From assembly GCA_012934845.2 (NCBI GenBank), contig WNNJ02001606.1, forward strand, positions 62,001 to 126,000: a stretch of DNA of 64,000 bases, in the 5' to 3' direction. The position numbers and the translations under genes were made by a program. Each line of letters begins with the position of its first letter. Positions within the stretch are counted from its first letter, which is position 1. A model generated the notes under the pieces. It saw nothing but the letters and a program-made list of their open reading frames with translations, was not told the DNA's origin and did not search any database. The DNA is from Pomphorhynchus laevis (Eukaryota; Acanthocephala; Palaeacanthocephala; Echinorhynchida; Pomphorhynchidae). Shown here piece by piece: positions 1 through 11,568 of this stretch.

Positions 1-360
1 TCATCAAGTAATCATGGTGGCCTCATCGCTCTCTCGTTTTTATCTGCATCTTCATCGTTGAACTGTTTCTTTGGTCCCACAAACCTTTGGACTTCTTGCT
101 TTTAATATTTCGGTATGCTTATCCTCGCTGAATATGTATTGTATATGTATCGTCCTGGATATAGTTCTCCATCTAATACTTTCTTTGCTGAACTATCTGA
201 TCTGCTCTCACATATCTAGCTCTTCTCAACTCCTATTGCAATAAGCAATTTCAACATTCATTTGTATCGTCTTCGGCTTCTTGATACCCAAAAAATTATC
301 ACCGCTTTTCACGATTGTAAATATTCTATCATGTCTTCGCTACCCACTCTTACCCCACTT
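1..360 (+). mobile_element. LINE-A endonuclease fragment
   Basis: The start of the window reads as a degraded piece of the apurinic-type endonuclease (EN) domain of the LINE called LINE-A here. The opening codons give SSNHGG followed by LIAL, matching SSNHGGIVAF in the better copy near 17350. Further on, shifted reading frames give YRPG, AELSDLLSH and FNIHLYRL, matching the same domain in order. Several frameshifts and stops break it. The 5' part lies outside the window. It meets a minus-strand copy of the same domain at about 365, so the two copies face each other. Confidence 0.7.
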
Positions 361-364
361 TTGT

Positions 365-1500
365 CTCGGAGGAAACTGAAATAGAATATTGTTTTAGGGA
401 ACGGATAATGAAGTATGTGTTGAGAAACTGACGGATTTGTAATGATATCAAGAGTACCGTCAAGTAAATTGAGATTATTGTCGGAAAGAATGTTTACAAT
501 TTGATGGAATTTGAATGGGAAGGGCGGTCCAAGCGAATGCTGAAATCACCTAGTACAAACAGTGGGAGTGCCGAAAGTAAACAATAAGAAAGAAGATCTG
601 CTAGTTTATCGCAGAGCATGGAGGAAGGATGGGATGATCTTGGACGATATATGATGGCGAGATTAGTGAAAAATGGATGGGACGATCTACATATAAGTAA
701 TTCAAAAGATTTGGTTGCTAGAAAACAATCAAATTTTATGAGATTTCACGGAGAGCGGCAAAGGCGATAATCCTACCATAATTCAACGTGGATGTTGATA
801 ACGCATTATTGGAATATCTTGCAGAATCAACGATATATACTCTTGTTGAACGTAGACAACGGATAGTAAGATCACAATTGGTATACTCAGATTCAGATAT
901 ACAGCAAATGTCAAGCTATTGTTGGGCATATGTGTTGAGAAGGTCAGTTTTATTTTGGATTGAACGGATGTTGAGTAGACCAATGCTATACGAGCGATAA
1001 TCGGAATTACATGGATACGGGTCGAAGAGAAGAAATTTGTGGCCATTTAATTTTCGGATGATTGTGAATAACGCGAAAATTCCTATTTCCATTTCTTATT
1101 GTAAGGTAAGATTATCCTTTAATTTCACGAGACGTGTTTCTTCATGAGCAAAAAGCTGGGTGATTCAGACGGGACCGATCAGGAAATATGCGACAATTAG
1201 ATGATGATGAGATGAGTTTAAAACGTCGGGAGATGATCGACACTGCTTGAGTATGATCATTGAGAACCACCTTTAAGAGTGGAGGACGAGCTGAGTTTGA
1301 AGCAAATACGCTTGATGTATGACGATGTATAGAAATTAGCGAAATGCCATTGAAGATATATGGATTATCATCATGTAGAATTATCGAAAGGAGAGATCGA
1401 AACGCAGATACATCAGCATCGAGACGGATTTGAGCGGAAGAGGAGTAGTAGATCTCGACTTTCGATATTATAATGTATCTATTACGTGAGGGGTAATCGT
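365..1500 (-). mobile_element. LINE-A fragment: ORF1 C-terminus and endonuclease
   Basis: Read on the minus strand, about 1440 to 1080 gives the C-terminal part of LINE-A ORF1: DVSAFRSLLS, PPLLKVV, RRFKLISSSS and IFPDRS align in order with the copy at 16700-17100. From about 1010 to 365 comes the endonuclease domain: IGLLNIRSIQNKTDLL, YRPRSSHPSS and LGDFSIRLDRPS. LGDF is the conserved catalytic block of LINE endonucleases. Multiple frameshifts and stops make the copy dead. Divergence from the 15.9-20 kb copy suggests a much older insertion. Confidence 0.8.
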
Positions 1501-1570
1501 TTTCGTTGATAATCTGTAGGATTGGCCTAAGTAGGCTTAAATATTCTGGTTGCAGACGAAAGAAGATTAC

Positions 1571-1703
1571 GAGTTAGATAGGAATAATTGGACGAGTGCA
1601 TTGGCAAAATAATACCGCTACAAGTAATGACGAATGAAGTGTATGAGTTGGATAGGAATAATTTGATGAGTGCATTGGCGAAATAATACCGCTACAAGTA
1701 ATG
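1571..1703. repeat. Two-copy tandem duplication of about 74 bp
   Basis: A block beginning GAGTTAGATAGGAATAATT at 1571 is repeated from 1645 with a few substitutions. Both copies end in AATACCGCTACAAGTAATG. No coding sense was found. It lies just upstream, in the minus-strand sense, of the LINE-A ORF1 fragment and may be part of that element's leader. Confidence 0.8.
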
Positions 1704-2040
1704 TCACATCATTATTGGGAAAATTTGCCTATCTGAGGAAATACTTTGCATCTTCGAGTCCACTAGATTGGAATACAGAGCTGAACTAATCCAGCTGAAT
1801 TATATGATCATTTTTAATAGTCTAGAATTTTTTGTAATTAATACATTGAGATACTTCTACTTTACTCATTGAACGTATTTCAACGTTCTTATCCGCAGCA
1901 ACCAAGGTAAATGAGGTGAACACTATGAAGACAACAGATGTTGTTTATTCATATGTCAGCATTATTGCGAACGACATCTAAATTTTGAGAGTATTGGCCA
2001 AACTGAGTAAGAATACGGCGTTATGATAAAGCATCACTTT
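1704..2040. other. Non-coding spacer
   Basis: AT-rich sequence with no open frame, repeat or motif that I could support. Confidence 0.5.
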
Positions 2041-2047
2041 GTAATGG

Positions 2048-3420
2048 TCATGTCATGCAATGAGTATTTTTAGCTGCTCGAACAATAATATTCGCATTAA
2101 TGTTTGAGAACAGTAATGCCTTATGATCCACATTATCTGCCGGACAATGCTGGAGTTTTTGCAACTGTTCATAGACCGAACAATCATCAATGACATCTCG
2201 CTGTTTGAGTGATTCTATAACATTGTTCTGATCCAAGTAAGTGGTGTTTGCCTTAACTTCTCTCGAGGCCGTTTGCCGGAAATATTGCTTGATCCAAATG
2301 TCAGTCAATGTTTCGTGTATTACGAGATTCTGCTTTGAATTATTAGAGTCTAACTTAACAAGTTTATTACTATGTTGTCAGCCTACAGAGCTATTTTACG
2401 TTCTAAAGTTTTCGAATGTACGTTGTCTTTTTGAAAAGTGCACTTGCCAATATACACCTGACGAATGACGTGTCCCATAGAGTGGCCATATTTCATCGCA
2501 ATTAGAATTAGCAATTGAATTATAAAGAGTTATCCCATAACTCTTTACAGGGATGGAAAGTTTTCTACTGTGATGCGGAAAAAGCATCTCCTGATAACAC
2601 CTAATATTCTCAAAGTATGAACAAATCGCGTCAGTGTTCATCTTCGTTTGCGAATTGTTTGAAATAATTATTCCCAAATCATTGATTTAGTCAACAAGTG
2701 GTAAAACGACAGAATCGATGAAATAGCGGGGATCGCCGAATTTATGGATAATGTGCTTTTAGGTACATTTAGTTATGCGCAATCTAATTTTATTGTTTCG
2801 TGCCCAGCTTGAAAGAGTATCCAAATCTGCTTGAAGAAAGGATATGTCCGGTTGAGATTTGATTTCACGTCATAATTTAATATCATCGGCATACAAAGGA
2901 GATGGTGACTTAAGAATAATCGGACGATCATTTATAAAGATGTTGACAAGAAGGTGCTAAGAATGGAACCTTGCGGGACCCCCATCGGAAACCCGCACCC
3001 AATCGGAAAGGGAATCTCCTACACGGACTGCAGATTTCCTATTCCAAAGATAAGATTCGATCAAGGACACGATGTGTGGGTCAAATCCATAAGCGGTGAG
3101 TTTTCCCAACAGTATGTTATGGTCGACTGTATCAAACGCTTTGGCAAGGTCGATAAACAGGATGTCACTATCGAAGCCGTTGTCTAACGACTGAAGCTAA
3201 GTGTGTCGGGCAACAAGAAGATTTGTGGATGTTGATCACCGGGAACGAAAACCATGTTGGGACGGATGTAACAGTGACTTCTCGCTTACGTGCACATTCA
3301 TCCGTCGTAAAATTAATCGTTCGAGAAGTTTACAGCAAATACACGTCAGGTTTATAGGCCTGTAATTACATACCTGTGAACGATCACCTTTTTTAAAAGC
3401 CGAGAAGATGATGGATCTTT
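2048..3420 (-). mobile_element. LINE-C group reverse-transcriptase fragment
   Basis: The minus strand gives the RT domain of a CR1/Jockey-type LINE in order. About 3390-3250 has NYRPINLTC and LLERLILRRM, then QHGFRS. About 3160-3100 has FIDLAKAFDTVDHNILL. About 2990 has a degraded GVPQGS box. About 2900 has LYADDIKL, the catalytic Y-A-D-D box, followed by a W-x-N-x-x-K-x-x-L stretch and KC. About 2677-2396 holds the thumb and C-terminal part. Frames shift at least three times and in-frame stops occur, so the copy is inactive. It is closest in layout to the copy at 11.2-14.3 kb. Confidence 0.8.
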
Positions 3421-3770
3421 ATGGAACTGTTTTTAAATGTTTCTTATTTTTTATCAAGGCTAAATTATTCTGTCATTTAGATTGCATCCATGATTGCAAC
3501 TAATTCTGCAAAAAATGTAATCTTTGTAAGGTTAATTTCACATTATAGACTTAACCTTTCCGCAGATGCTTATCTACCGATTGCATTTGAAAATAAGAAA
3601 GATAAAACATGTCAAATTTAAAAATTGAATTTAGCAGCCATAGTGTAGTTTCAATATTTTGTAAAATTCATGGTACTGTGATCACATATATTACATGCAC
3701 ATTTCTATTAGTGTGTGATGTTATATGCTGATTATACCACCGCCCTGTTTTCAGGAAACATGTATAAGGA
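3421..3770. other. Non-coding spacer
   Basis: AT-rich sequence between two minus-strand LINE fragments; no coding or structural signal seen. Confidence 0.5.
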
Positions 3771-3773
3771 TGT

Positions 3774-4440
3774 AAAAAAATATTTATTTTAACGTGGCAA
3801 ATGCGTACCAGCGCACGCTTACATGACCACAACAGGAGAGTTGGGCAAGATATGTGGATGTGTGGTCGAAGCGACGGAGACGAAAGAGCACTCAAACTGC
3901 GGAGTTGATTATTCGTTGTGGGGGTAGGATGATGGATTTTGGAGAATTTGCGAAAAGGCTGAGGCAGTAATCGATTTTAGGGAAAAGAAGCGATGAAAGA
4001 AGAGACATGCAAGAACGGAAGTCGATAAGGGGGGTGGATACGGCGGATGTTACGGAGAATTAAGTTACACGAGCAAACCTTGTCACGGACGAAGGGTTTA
4101 AGGGAAAGGTGATCATCGAAATAGAATCCTAAGAATGTGATATTGTGGACTATGGGGCTGATTGATAAGGCAAAATATACAGGTGGATATATGCTAGGTT
4201 GTCGGGGGAAGGATCCACATTCTTTTGGACTTGTCTGGGTTCAGAACGAGACGAAGATGTGAGAGACGTTTGTAGATATAAGAAAGACAGTTGGAGGCAG
4301 AAATTGCGATATCGTGTATGCGATGTGCAGGTGCATGAAAATAGATGAGGATGTCATCGGCGTATTGCATGACGTCAAAAGAGTAAGGTTTGATAAACGG
4401 AAAGAGATCGCCAAGCAGAAGAGAGAAAAACATGGAACCT
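3774..4440 (-). mobile_element. 5'-truncated LINE-A copy with 3' end
   Basis: Minus-strand copy of LINE-A covering the end of the RT domain and the 3' tail. At 4433-4194 it reads LLLGDLFPFIKPY, VMQYADDILIYFHAPAHR and LVLNPDKSK, nearly the same as ORF2 of the 15.9-20 kb copy. The left end (3774-3810) matches that element's 3' tip, ACGTTAAAATAAAT. Compared with the better copy, about 300 bp just before the 3' tip are missing. The right edge at about 4440 abuts a plus-strand LINE-B fragment. Confidence 0.85.
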
Positions 4441-4444
4441 AAAA

Positions 4445-4990
4445 TCTGTCAATTCCTTTTAAGATTAAAATTCCAGTTAGCCCCATTTAGAAGGATCCTC
4501 CTGAATCCTTCTAAAACGTAAATGTTCGTTTTTCATGACACCCCTGCAATAAAAAAAACAAGGAGACCTCAAGTTCTAGACTTCCACCATTATGATGGTA
4601 TGATACCTGAGTAATATACCCGGGTTTTACAATTCCTGTAAACTGGGCCTTCGGATTGGCCTGAATAGATTCCAGAGTGTCTATAACATAGCAAGAACGA
4701 CCATGAATAAGAACAAGCGTTTGCCATTAAGAGGGAACGCTCAGGCGTGCTTTTGGCATACTTAGGTCATCTCAGGATTGATCTTCTTTTCTAGGTGACG
4801 TTCCCTTGAGCAAATACTAAAAATTCTTATGCACCTCATGCCGATACTATCGACCGTCATTAGCCGCGATTAAGACTTCGGGTGTGTGACAGTCCCTGAG
4901 TAGTTCAATGGCAATGTTTTGTGTTGGTGTATACTTGCAGGGTTTGATCCTGTAGGAGATCAGAAGCCAAAAGGGTAACAGACTAAGAAG
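4445..4990 (+). mobile_element. LINE-B 3' fragment
   Basis: This stretch resembles the 3' third of the LINE-B copy at 6430-6900. Shared blocks include TTTTTAAGATTAAAAT, CATTTTTCATG followed by CCCCTGC, and the later stretch with TCTTCTTTTC then a GACGTCCC-like block. It is strongly degraded with no usable frame. It is probably a 5'-truncated insertion, oriented against the neighbouring LINE-A fragment. Confidence 0.65.
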
Positions 4991-5219
4991 ATTTAATGAA
5001 CTTTAACTGTATTCTTTGTTGTTTACTAACTGTTTTATTGGACACTTACTGTGTCCAATTCACAATTCTATCATACATCTTCAACGAACTACTAATCATT
5101 CCCACATGACGCCTTGCCACATTCCACTCATCTCTCTTATATTTGATATACTTGCTTTAATTTCATCAACATTTTCATTTTACATTCTGTTAATAAAATA
5201 CTGTGATGAAGCGAATGAA

Positions 5220-7165
5220 TTTGTGCACGTCGGTGCGTTCAAACAAATTGGGAATGAGAATTTGACCGAATTTAATTCCTACCTATCTTCGCAAGCTACC
5301 GCGTTGCTTTCGACTACCTATAAAAGTCGTATTTACAATCCCGCTCTAATAAAACTCAAGTTACTGGCTAATATGCTACACCTTCCTAATCTCTCTGTTT
5401 CCGCCAGACATGCCCTCTCGAATGAATACTGGATCACTAGATATAGGTTCCAGCTGGGGAAGGATAGGGCGAGCATTGCTCACCTTAACCCCTTTCAATC
5501 TTCATTTTGGAAAATATTCAAGAAGGAGAAGTTTGTCTGTTGGAAGGATATAACATTGGGCTGGATCTGTAGTATAGGCCTTGAAAACGTTTTAGAGGAA
5601 TTATATCCCTAGATAATTATGGAGCCACTCAATCTCCCCAACCAATCCCGCCTTGGTGTAACTTCAGGAGTAGGGACTTATCTGTTACAGATATCCTTAA
5701 CTCATGGGGCCACTCCCGGGCACCTCCAAATCCCACGCCCCAGTCACCACTCGGGTCTGTCAGCTTTTGACAGACAGTCAGAGAAAGCAAGTTGCCATCA
5801 CAATGCTATTAGCCTCCCCGTCCGACATTGCTGGCGTAAATATCAGCCGTCGTGAATTTTTACCAAAACAGAAATCGATGACATGGTCTAAAGATCTGCG
5901 CCCTATTTCGATACAAAACTCCCTCATCTCCATTTACGAAAAAGCGCTTGCGCGTAAATTCCGCAACCATCTAAGTAGGCGAAATTTTATCCCACAAGGT
6001 TTTCAAGGGTACGTAAAAGATCACTCGGTCCATTCAGCAATAGGTGAAGTGCATCAGTTTTGTCGGGAAATAGCCATCAACATCCTGTGTCTATTTTCCT
6101 TGACTTTTCTGCTGCATTTGACCGTATCTCCGTTCCCTTCGTTATATTTTCTCTCAGGTCCATTGGAATGCCTGCGAGAATTGTTAACAATATGGAGATA
6201 TTATTGTACACCAAGCGATTCTTCCATGAAGACGACCCTGATGCGCATCAGTTCTACCCTATTACGGGTGTGTCTCAAGTCTCCCCACTTTCTCCAATCT
6301 TGTTTATTGCTGCATCCATTGAACTCTTTAAAATATTTAAACGCGAAAAACGTCTAGTTGTATACGCTGATGATACCACAGCCCTGTTCTCTGGACGCAG
6401 GTGCAAAGACGTAGTCTCGGACATCAGTTGTTTCTTTTTAAGATTAAAATATTAGCTACCCATATCCGATCTTATTTTGAACTCTACTAAATCGCAGGTT
6501 GTCATTTTTCATGGCGCCCCTGCCACCAAGAAAAAATTGAAGAGACTAGCACTCTCAGCTCTATCTTCCATATTTACTAATCAACCACTCCCTACCTTAA
6601 AAAGTCTAGTAAGATACCTGGGGTATCTTACTGTAAACTGGTCAGCGAAAACTTACCTGGATAGACTCAAACGTATTCTGAAGAGAGCTAGGTGGGCCCT
6701 GAAACGTGCTTAGCATCTGTCATTGATTGGGAAAACCCAAGTGCACCTCTGGGGTACTTGGGCTATCTCGGGATTAGTCTTCTTTTCAAGAGGACGTCCC
6801 AGAACAAAGACTAAGGTTTTTCAAGCTCTTCATCTCGCGATTACCGAGTATAGTCTGTCTCGATTGGATTCTTCGAAATGTGAAAGACCCCGGGTGGTTC
6901 AGTCGGAAGGCGGTGTATTGGATCGTCTAGAGAGCTCATATTTCTATGGAACTGAGACTGTGATTATAGAGAAGAAGCATGACGTTAGACTGACCATACA
7001 TTATTTCCTGTTTTCCTTCGCATGCTTTACTTTTTAAGCATTTTTAGCGGTTGTATTTAGTTTTATTGAACAAAATCTTTATTATTTTACATTCTATTTT
7101 TTGTTTTCTTATTTGTTTGTTCTATTAAAGCGTGCATTTGCCACTATAAATAAATGAATTAAATT
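5220..7165 (+). mobile_element. LINE-B copy (non-LTR retrotransposon), degraded
   Basis: A non-LTR retrotransposon copy lacking its endonuclease. About 5250-5610 encodes a linker region (FNSYLSSQATALLSTTYK). The RT domain follows: WSKDLRPISIQNSLISIYEK near 5890, a Q-G-F block near 6000, IFLDFSAAFDRIS near 6085, PITGVSQVSPLSPILF near 6260 and the catalytic VVYADDTTALF near 6360. The RT lies in at least three frames, so frameshifts and stops separate its blocks. A C-terminal thumb reads to about 7030. The 3' end fades into TAAATAAATGAATTAAAT near 7150. A sister copy lies at 44.2-46.5 kb. The clade is not certain. Confidence 0.8.
6060..6455 (+). pseudogene. LINE-B reverse transcriptase palm fragment
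   Basis: A 131-codon open frame carrying the central RT palm of LINE-B: IFLDFSAAFD (first catalytic aspartate block) near residue 11, ITGVSQ and SPLSPILF near residue 70, and YADD near residue 105. In active LINEs this domain makes the cDNA at the nicked target. Here it is a remnant: upstream fingers and downstream thumb lie in other frames, and the usual G-Q-G-S box is altered to SQVS, which would probably impair activity. Confidence 0.75.
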
Positions 7166-7585
7166 ATTAAGGAAGTCTATAATTATTAACACTACTGGTA
7201 TATTTTCATAAACATTGTTTTGTCAAATATAAATAAGAAACAATAATGGTTGATAAAATTAAAAATTATTTTGTCAGAATTTTAATAAATTTGAATTATA
7301 CATGTGTGTATCTATACTTTGACTATGTATACTTTGTAGTGTTGATATTTAATTTGTTTCAGCCAAAAAGATATTTATATTTTAATTAAATATTTATTTT
7401 AAAAATTAAGATAATATAATAAATGTCGTATAAACACAATTGACAAAATACTAATTCAACAATCTAGAAATATATCTAACAATATTATTACAATACAGAC
7501 TTAAACCCACAAGGGTTATTTACTCGATTACAACAAATCATTGATAAAGTCAATAAAATTAAATTAAAAGTAAGGATAAACTCGA
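7166..7585. other. AT-rich spacer
   Basis: No open frame of note. A stretch near 7438-7475, containing TTGACAAAATACTA and AATCTAGAAATATAT, recurs near 22780-22815, so part of this is a dispersed repeat of unknown type. Confidence 0.5.
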
Positions 7586-7589
7586 ATAC

Positions 7590-8185
7590 ACGGGCTGCTA
7601 CACTAATTAAGAACATCCCTTTGAAAACTAGCCACCGACACTGCAACCATATCGCAAGGAAGACAGTTCCAAGCTCGTAATGCTCTGTGGGATAATCAAG
7701 AGGGGTGTTATTTGACCCATCTACACAATTTATCAGTAAAAACGAGTCTCCTGTGGCACCGTTTTCTATTTGTTATCACATATTGTTGTGAATACCCGTA
7801 AATTCTCTTCACCATTTAGTACATGGCTAACATATATAGGTACATTAACCTGCAATGGACACTATTAACATTCACCGCGATTAGGCGTTGTGAGTAGTTC
7901 AAATTTGAAATTTCAGTACATAGTTTGCTACCAAATCGTAAAATACATTCTAAACTGTTAACCTCACCATTGGAAAATTCGCTTGGATATTGAATTCTAA
8001 ATAAAGACGTACTAGATATTTATATAAGACGCCAAAACATGAAGGTGATTGGTGCGAAAGAACATTCTTAATAATGTAAAGTATCCTCTTAGCCTCAGCA
8101 CATCTCCGATCAGTGTCAACTCTAGTTCTTAAGGTCCGATCCCAAACATTAGGAATAGTGCAGGAATATAAGAACATTTAGAATA
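7590..8185 (-). mobile_element. LINE C-terminal fragment (CR1/Jockey type)
   Basis: The minus strand reads VWDRTLRTRVDTDRRCAEAK, then ILYIIKNVLSHQSPSCFGVL and YKYLVRLYLEFNIQ at 8177-7990. Further on it has ECILRFGSKLC, HRRLVFTDKLCRW and ALRAWNCLP at lower coordinates. This is the typical order of the region C-terminal to the RT of CR1/Jockey-like LINEs, including the L-Y-x-x-x-V-R-x-x-L-E block and the W-N-x-L-P block. Frameshifted and stopped; a 5'-truncated relic. Confidence 0.7.
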
Positions 8186-8424
8186 AATCACAAAGCAGCC
8201 CCACGAGATGATTAGCTAATACACGCTGAATAAACGTACATATACCGTCATAACCAGCAGCAGACGGAAGGGATACTTATCAAGTGTCCCAAAACTTCCT
8301 CTTTATTCACAATTATCGGAGTGGACAAACATGAAGTTAATGTAAGAAAATCAAAATTGTTTAATCAGAAGTGAGTGCGTACAACTTAAATACATTTGCG
8401 AATTCATTCTCACTATTAAATTGA

Positions 8425-8520
8425 GAGTGTAAAATATCCTCTTAGCCTCAGCACATCTCCGATCAGTGTCAATTCTAGTTCTTTAGGTCCGATCCCAAAC
8501 ATTAGGAACACTGCAGGATA
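8425..8520 (-). repeat. Partial duplicate of the neighbouring LINE C-terminus
   Basis: About 95 bp here, containing ATCCTCTTAGCCTCAGCAC and GGTCCGATCCCAAACATTAG, repeat 8075-8165 almost exactly. The copy is in the same orientation as the LINE fragment at 7590-8185 and lies directly upstream of the Penelope-like element. It is either a local duplication or a second truncated insertion. Confidence 0.8.
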
Positions 8521-8529
8521 ATTTAAAAT

Positions 8530-10355
8530 AATTCTAAAAGTAAAGAAATAATAGGGTCAGATTTAAGTAAATATATTCCTAAAATAAGGTATAAACTCCT
8601 ACCACTATTAGGACGAAAAATTTGTAATTATAATAAAGAATTAAAATCAATATGTAACGATAATATTAGAAACATAATGGAAAGATAATGCAATTGTAAA
8701 AGTCTTAGTTTTGATAAAATAAATAAGCATATATGTACCCATAATCTAGAATTAATTGAAAATTGTGAATTAAGAAAGCTGCTGTTAAAAGGGTATAAAT
8801 ATAAATTAAATATTAACAACGACAAAAATAAAATTTACAATTCGTTATATAATAACTTAAATGCTTACTTTAGTAAGCTGGTTAATAATGAAAGCTTGAA
8901 TTTATCTATGATAAACATTTGGAAAGATTATATATTTGATAAAATTAAAAATAAAATGAAAATAACAAACAATTACAAAAGGAAAGATAAAATTAATAAA
9001 GATATGTATAAAGAACTTACTAAATTAAAGGATAACTATATAATAACAACTATTGATAAAGCTAATAATAACTTTGTCTTTATATGGAAAAAGCTATATT
9101 ATGATACACTAATTAAAAGGGTTAATTATAATGATTTGAATGTAAATCCAACGTATGAACGTAGTGAGTTAAGTTTAGAAACAATTATTACAAGTCACTG
9201 TTCTATAATGGATAAATAGGGTATAAAGTTCGAATCAGATAATAAAACTATACCTATATTATATTGGAATCTAAAATTACATAAAAATCCAATAAAACCT
9301 AGGTTCATATGTAGTGCGTTTAAATGTACATTAAAACCACTTTCTGTCTATATGAATAAAATACTTAAAGTAATTAAAGCACATTTTAAAAAATATTGCA
9401 AGGTAATCGAAATTAATACTGGTATAAAACACTATTTCAGTATTAATTCTACAAAAGAATTTTTAGAACAGACAAAAGGAATAAATTTTCAGAATATAAA
9501 AACGTACGATTTTAGTACGCTTTATACAAATCTAGATTTAGTAGATATTTAAGAAGCGTTAGTAAAATTAATTAATCTTATATTCGGAAAAAGATATACA
9601 TATATATGCTATAATAATTATAACGCCTATCTAACAAAAATTAAACCATCAAGTAAATATAAATATATGGATAAAATTGAATTAATAGAATCCTTAAATA
9701 TTTTGATAAATCAAAATTCTTTAAAAGTAAGGAGATCTATATTTACACAAGTAAAAGGTGTTCCAATGGGTGGTAATAGTAGCCCAATTATAGCTGACTT
9801 GTTTTTAAGCTTTATAGAATATGAATTTGTTCATAACTGTGTAAAAACTAAATTTAAACTATATAAATATATGAAATATATGTTTCGATACATTGATGAT
9901 ATATGTATTTAATTCTAATAATTTTTATTCAATTAGTCAACAAATTTATCCAGAAAGCCTTATTCTTAACAAAACCAATATTAATGATAAAGAAGGTGTT
10001 TATCTAGATATGAACATTAAATTAACATTAACTAAAACTACTATTAATTTATATCGTAAAGATGACATATTTAAATTTACAAGAAACATATTTTTACATG
10101 AGCATTCATGCATACCATATAATATAAAATATAATACATTAAATAATGAAATTTTAAGAATTGCAACAATATGTAATGATATTGGCTTTCTTCAAAATCA
10201 TTTAAATAATTTAATAGATACATATTTTAAACTTGGTTACTATAAAAATAACATCAAGCAGAAAATAGTAAAATATATAAATCAACACAATAATATAAAG
10301 AATAAATTTAAACTCTTAAGTGGCAAATTTTTATGGATGGATAATAAATAATATA
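8530..10355 (+). mobile_element. Penelope-like element, RT only
   Basis: A very AT-rich reverse-transcriptase element. A putative zinc-binding stretch (CNCKSL, then HICTHNLELIEN) lies near 8690-8765. Frames then give DNYIITTIDKANNNFVFIW near 9030-9090, NLKLHKNPIKPRFI near 9270-9310, NIKTYDFSTLYTNLDL near 9495-9540, QVKGVPMGGNSSPIIADLF near 9750-9800 and FRYIDDICI at 9885-9910. The F-S-T-L-Y-T-N, K-G-V-P-M-G-G and Y-I-D-D boxes place it with Penelope-like elements rather than LINEs. No GIY-YIG endonuclease is seen on either side, so it may belong to an endonuclease-lacking or permuted lineage. A few breaks divide the frame, so it is not intact. Confidence 0.75.
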
Positions 10356-10394
10356 CTTTGTATTAGAATAAGATACTAGATAGTTATTTCAGAG

Positions 10395-10505
10395 GAAATA
10401 CATCATTAGCATGTATTTGGCCCCGCTGCTATGTTGGGTAGAAGAGTTAGGGGCCCGAAACCTGATAACATAGCAGTTCTTCCTGATGACCTCTAATTCT
10501 TATTC
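10395..10505 (+). repeat. 3'-terminal hairpin block of the Penelope-like element
   Basis: Just after the RT frame, CTGCTATGTT (about 10429) and AACATAGCAG (about 10467) can pair perfectly over 10 bp around a loop containing GGGGCCCGAAACC. A related block with GCATGTATTTGCCCCCGCTG lies alone at 59035-59105, so this is a mobile end sequence. The layout resembles a hammerhead fold, but the CUGANGA core is not clear, so I do not call a ribozyme. Confidence 0.55.
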
Positions 10506-11235
10506 TGATACAACGTCTGTTATTTATTAGTCAATTCATAAAAATGACGTTTATTTTAAATTTCAATTTTTTATTTTAACTTGATTTAAATAATAAAAAA
10601 TCTAAAAACAATTTTTCCGATTGTGGCACGATTTCAGCTCACAGATGCAATCAAATACAACTAAAAACAATTATTAATTTTATTATTTAATTATTAAATT
10701 TTGATTTAGCATTATTGTTTTGTTTATTTTATAATTATATTAAATACGTAGACTCAGTTAGCTGATTTGATTGATTAATTGAGAACCTACATGGAGAGAT
10801 GGAATACAGCAATTGACTCGCCTACTACGCAGAACATATGACTAAGTATTTCTTAGGGTGTGATATGCCTTAAATAGTGTGTTACGATGCCTAATGATGC
10901 TCTCAGAGTATAATCAAACCAATTAGGTCGTAAACATTTCTTCTTATAAATTAATTTCAATGGTGCGAATTCATCTGCGATGAATATTTTTTTACTTTAG
11001 TGAGGCCCAGCAATCATCAACAGTAGAATGACAACGTAATAAAAAATATATTTACGAAAGACAAGAATCTAGAAGTATCAACGAGATGCCATAGTCGCTT
11101 ACGAACTATAGGTTCAATATCGTCTGAAATTTATATCTCATTTCACAAAAAACCCAACCATATTTTACCTGGTTCTGCCATTTCCCATCTCTCCGTCGCT
11201 ACCGCAACGAGCGTTTCTGCTATGTAAACAATTTA
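10506..11235. other. AT-rich spacer
   Basis: No gene seen. The short string TAGACTCAGTTA followed by CTGAT at about 10750 recurs near 62170, hinting at another dispersed repeat. The right part runs into the LINE-C copy. Confidence 0.45.
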
Positions 11236-11568
11236 TGCTATGTTATTGTGGTCGACCCACAAAGGCACCCATCGTCTAGTACTCATTGCCATAAACTTCA
11301 CATTGTTTATTTGAATGCTCTCAGTTTATGCAATAAAATCGACGAATTACGTTTAAGGTCATCCAAACTTCAGCCAGACATCATTGCTATCACTGAAACG
11401 TGGCTCCACCCAGATATTCTAGACACTGAAATAGCGCTTGATGGATAAACACACTTACGCGCAGACCGATTATCATCCAGGGGCATTGGCGTCGTTCTTT
11501 ATGCTAAAGATCCCCTATTTTTCAAAACCATTGAGTCTTCGTGTGGGCAAGATATCAGCTCTGACTTT

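Noticed and set aside
2954-3187. Plus-strand 77-codon frame
   Set aside because: Antisense shadow of the minus-strand LINE RT.
10395-10505. Hammerhead ribozyme at the end of the Penelope-like element
   Set aside because: Has a closing stem and GAAA, but no acceptable CUGANGA core and no UH site in place.
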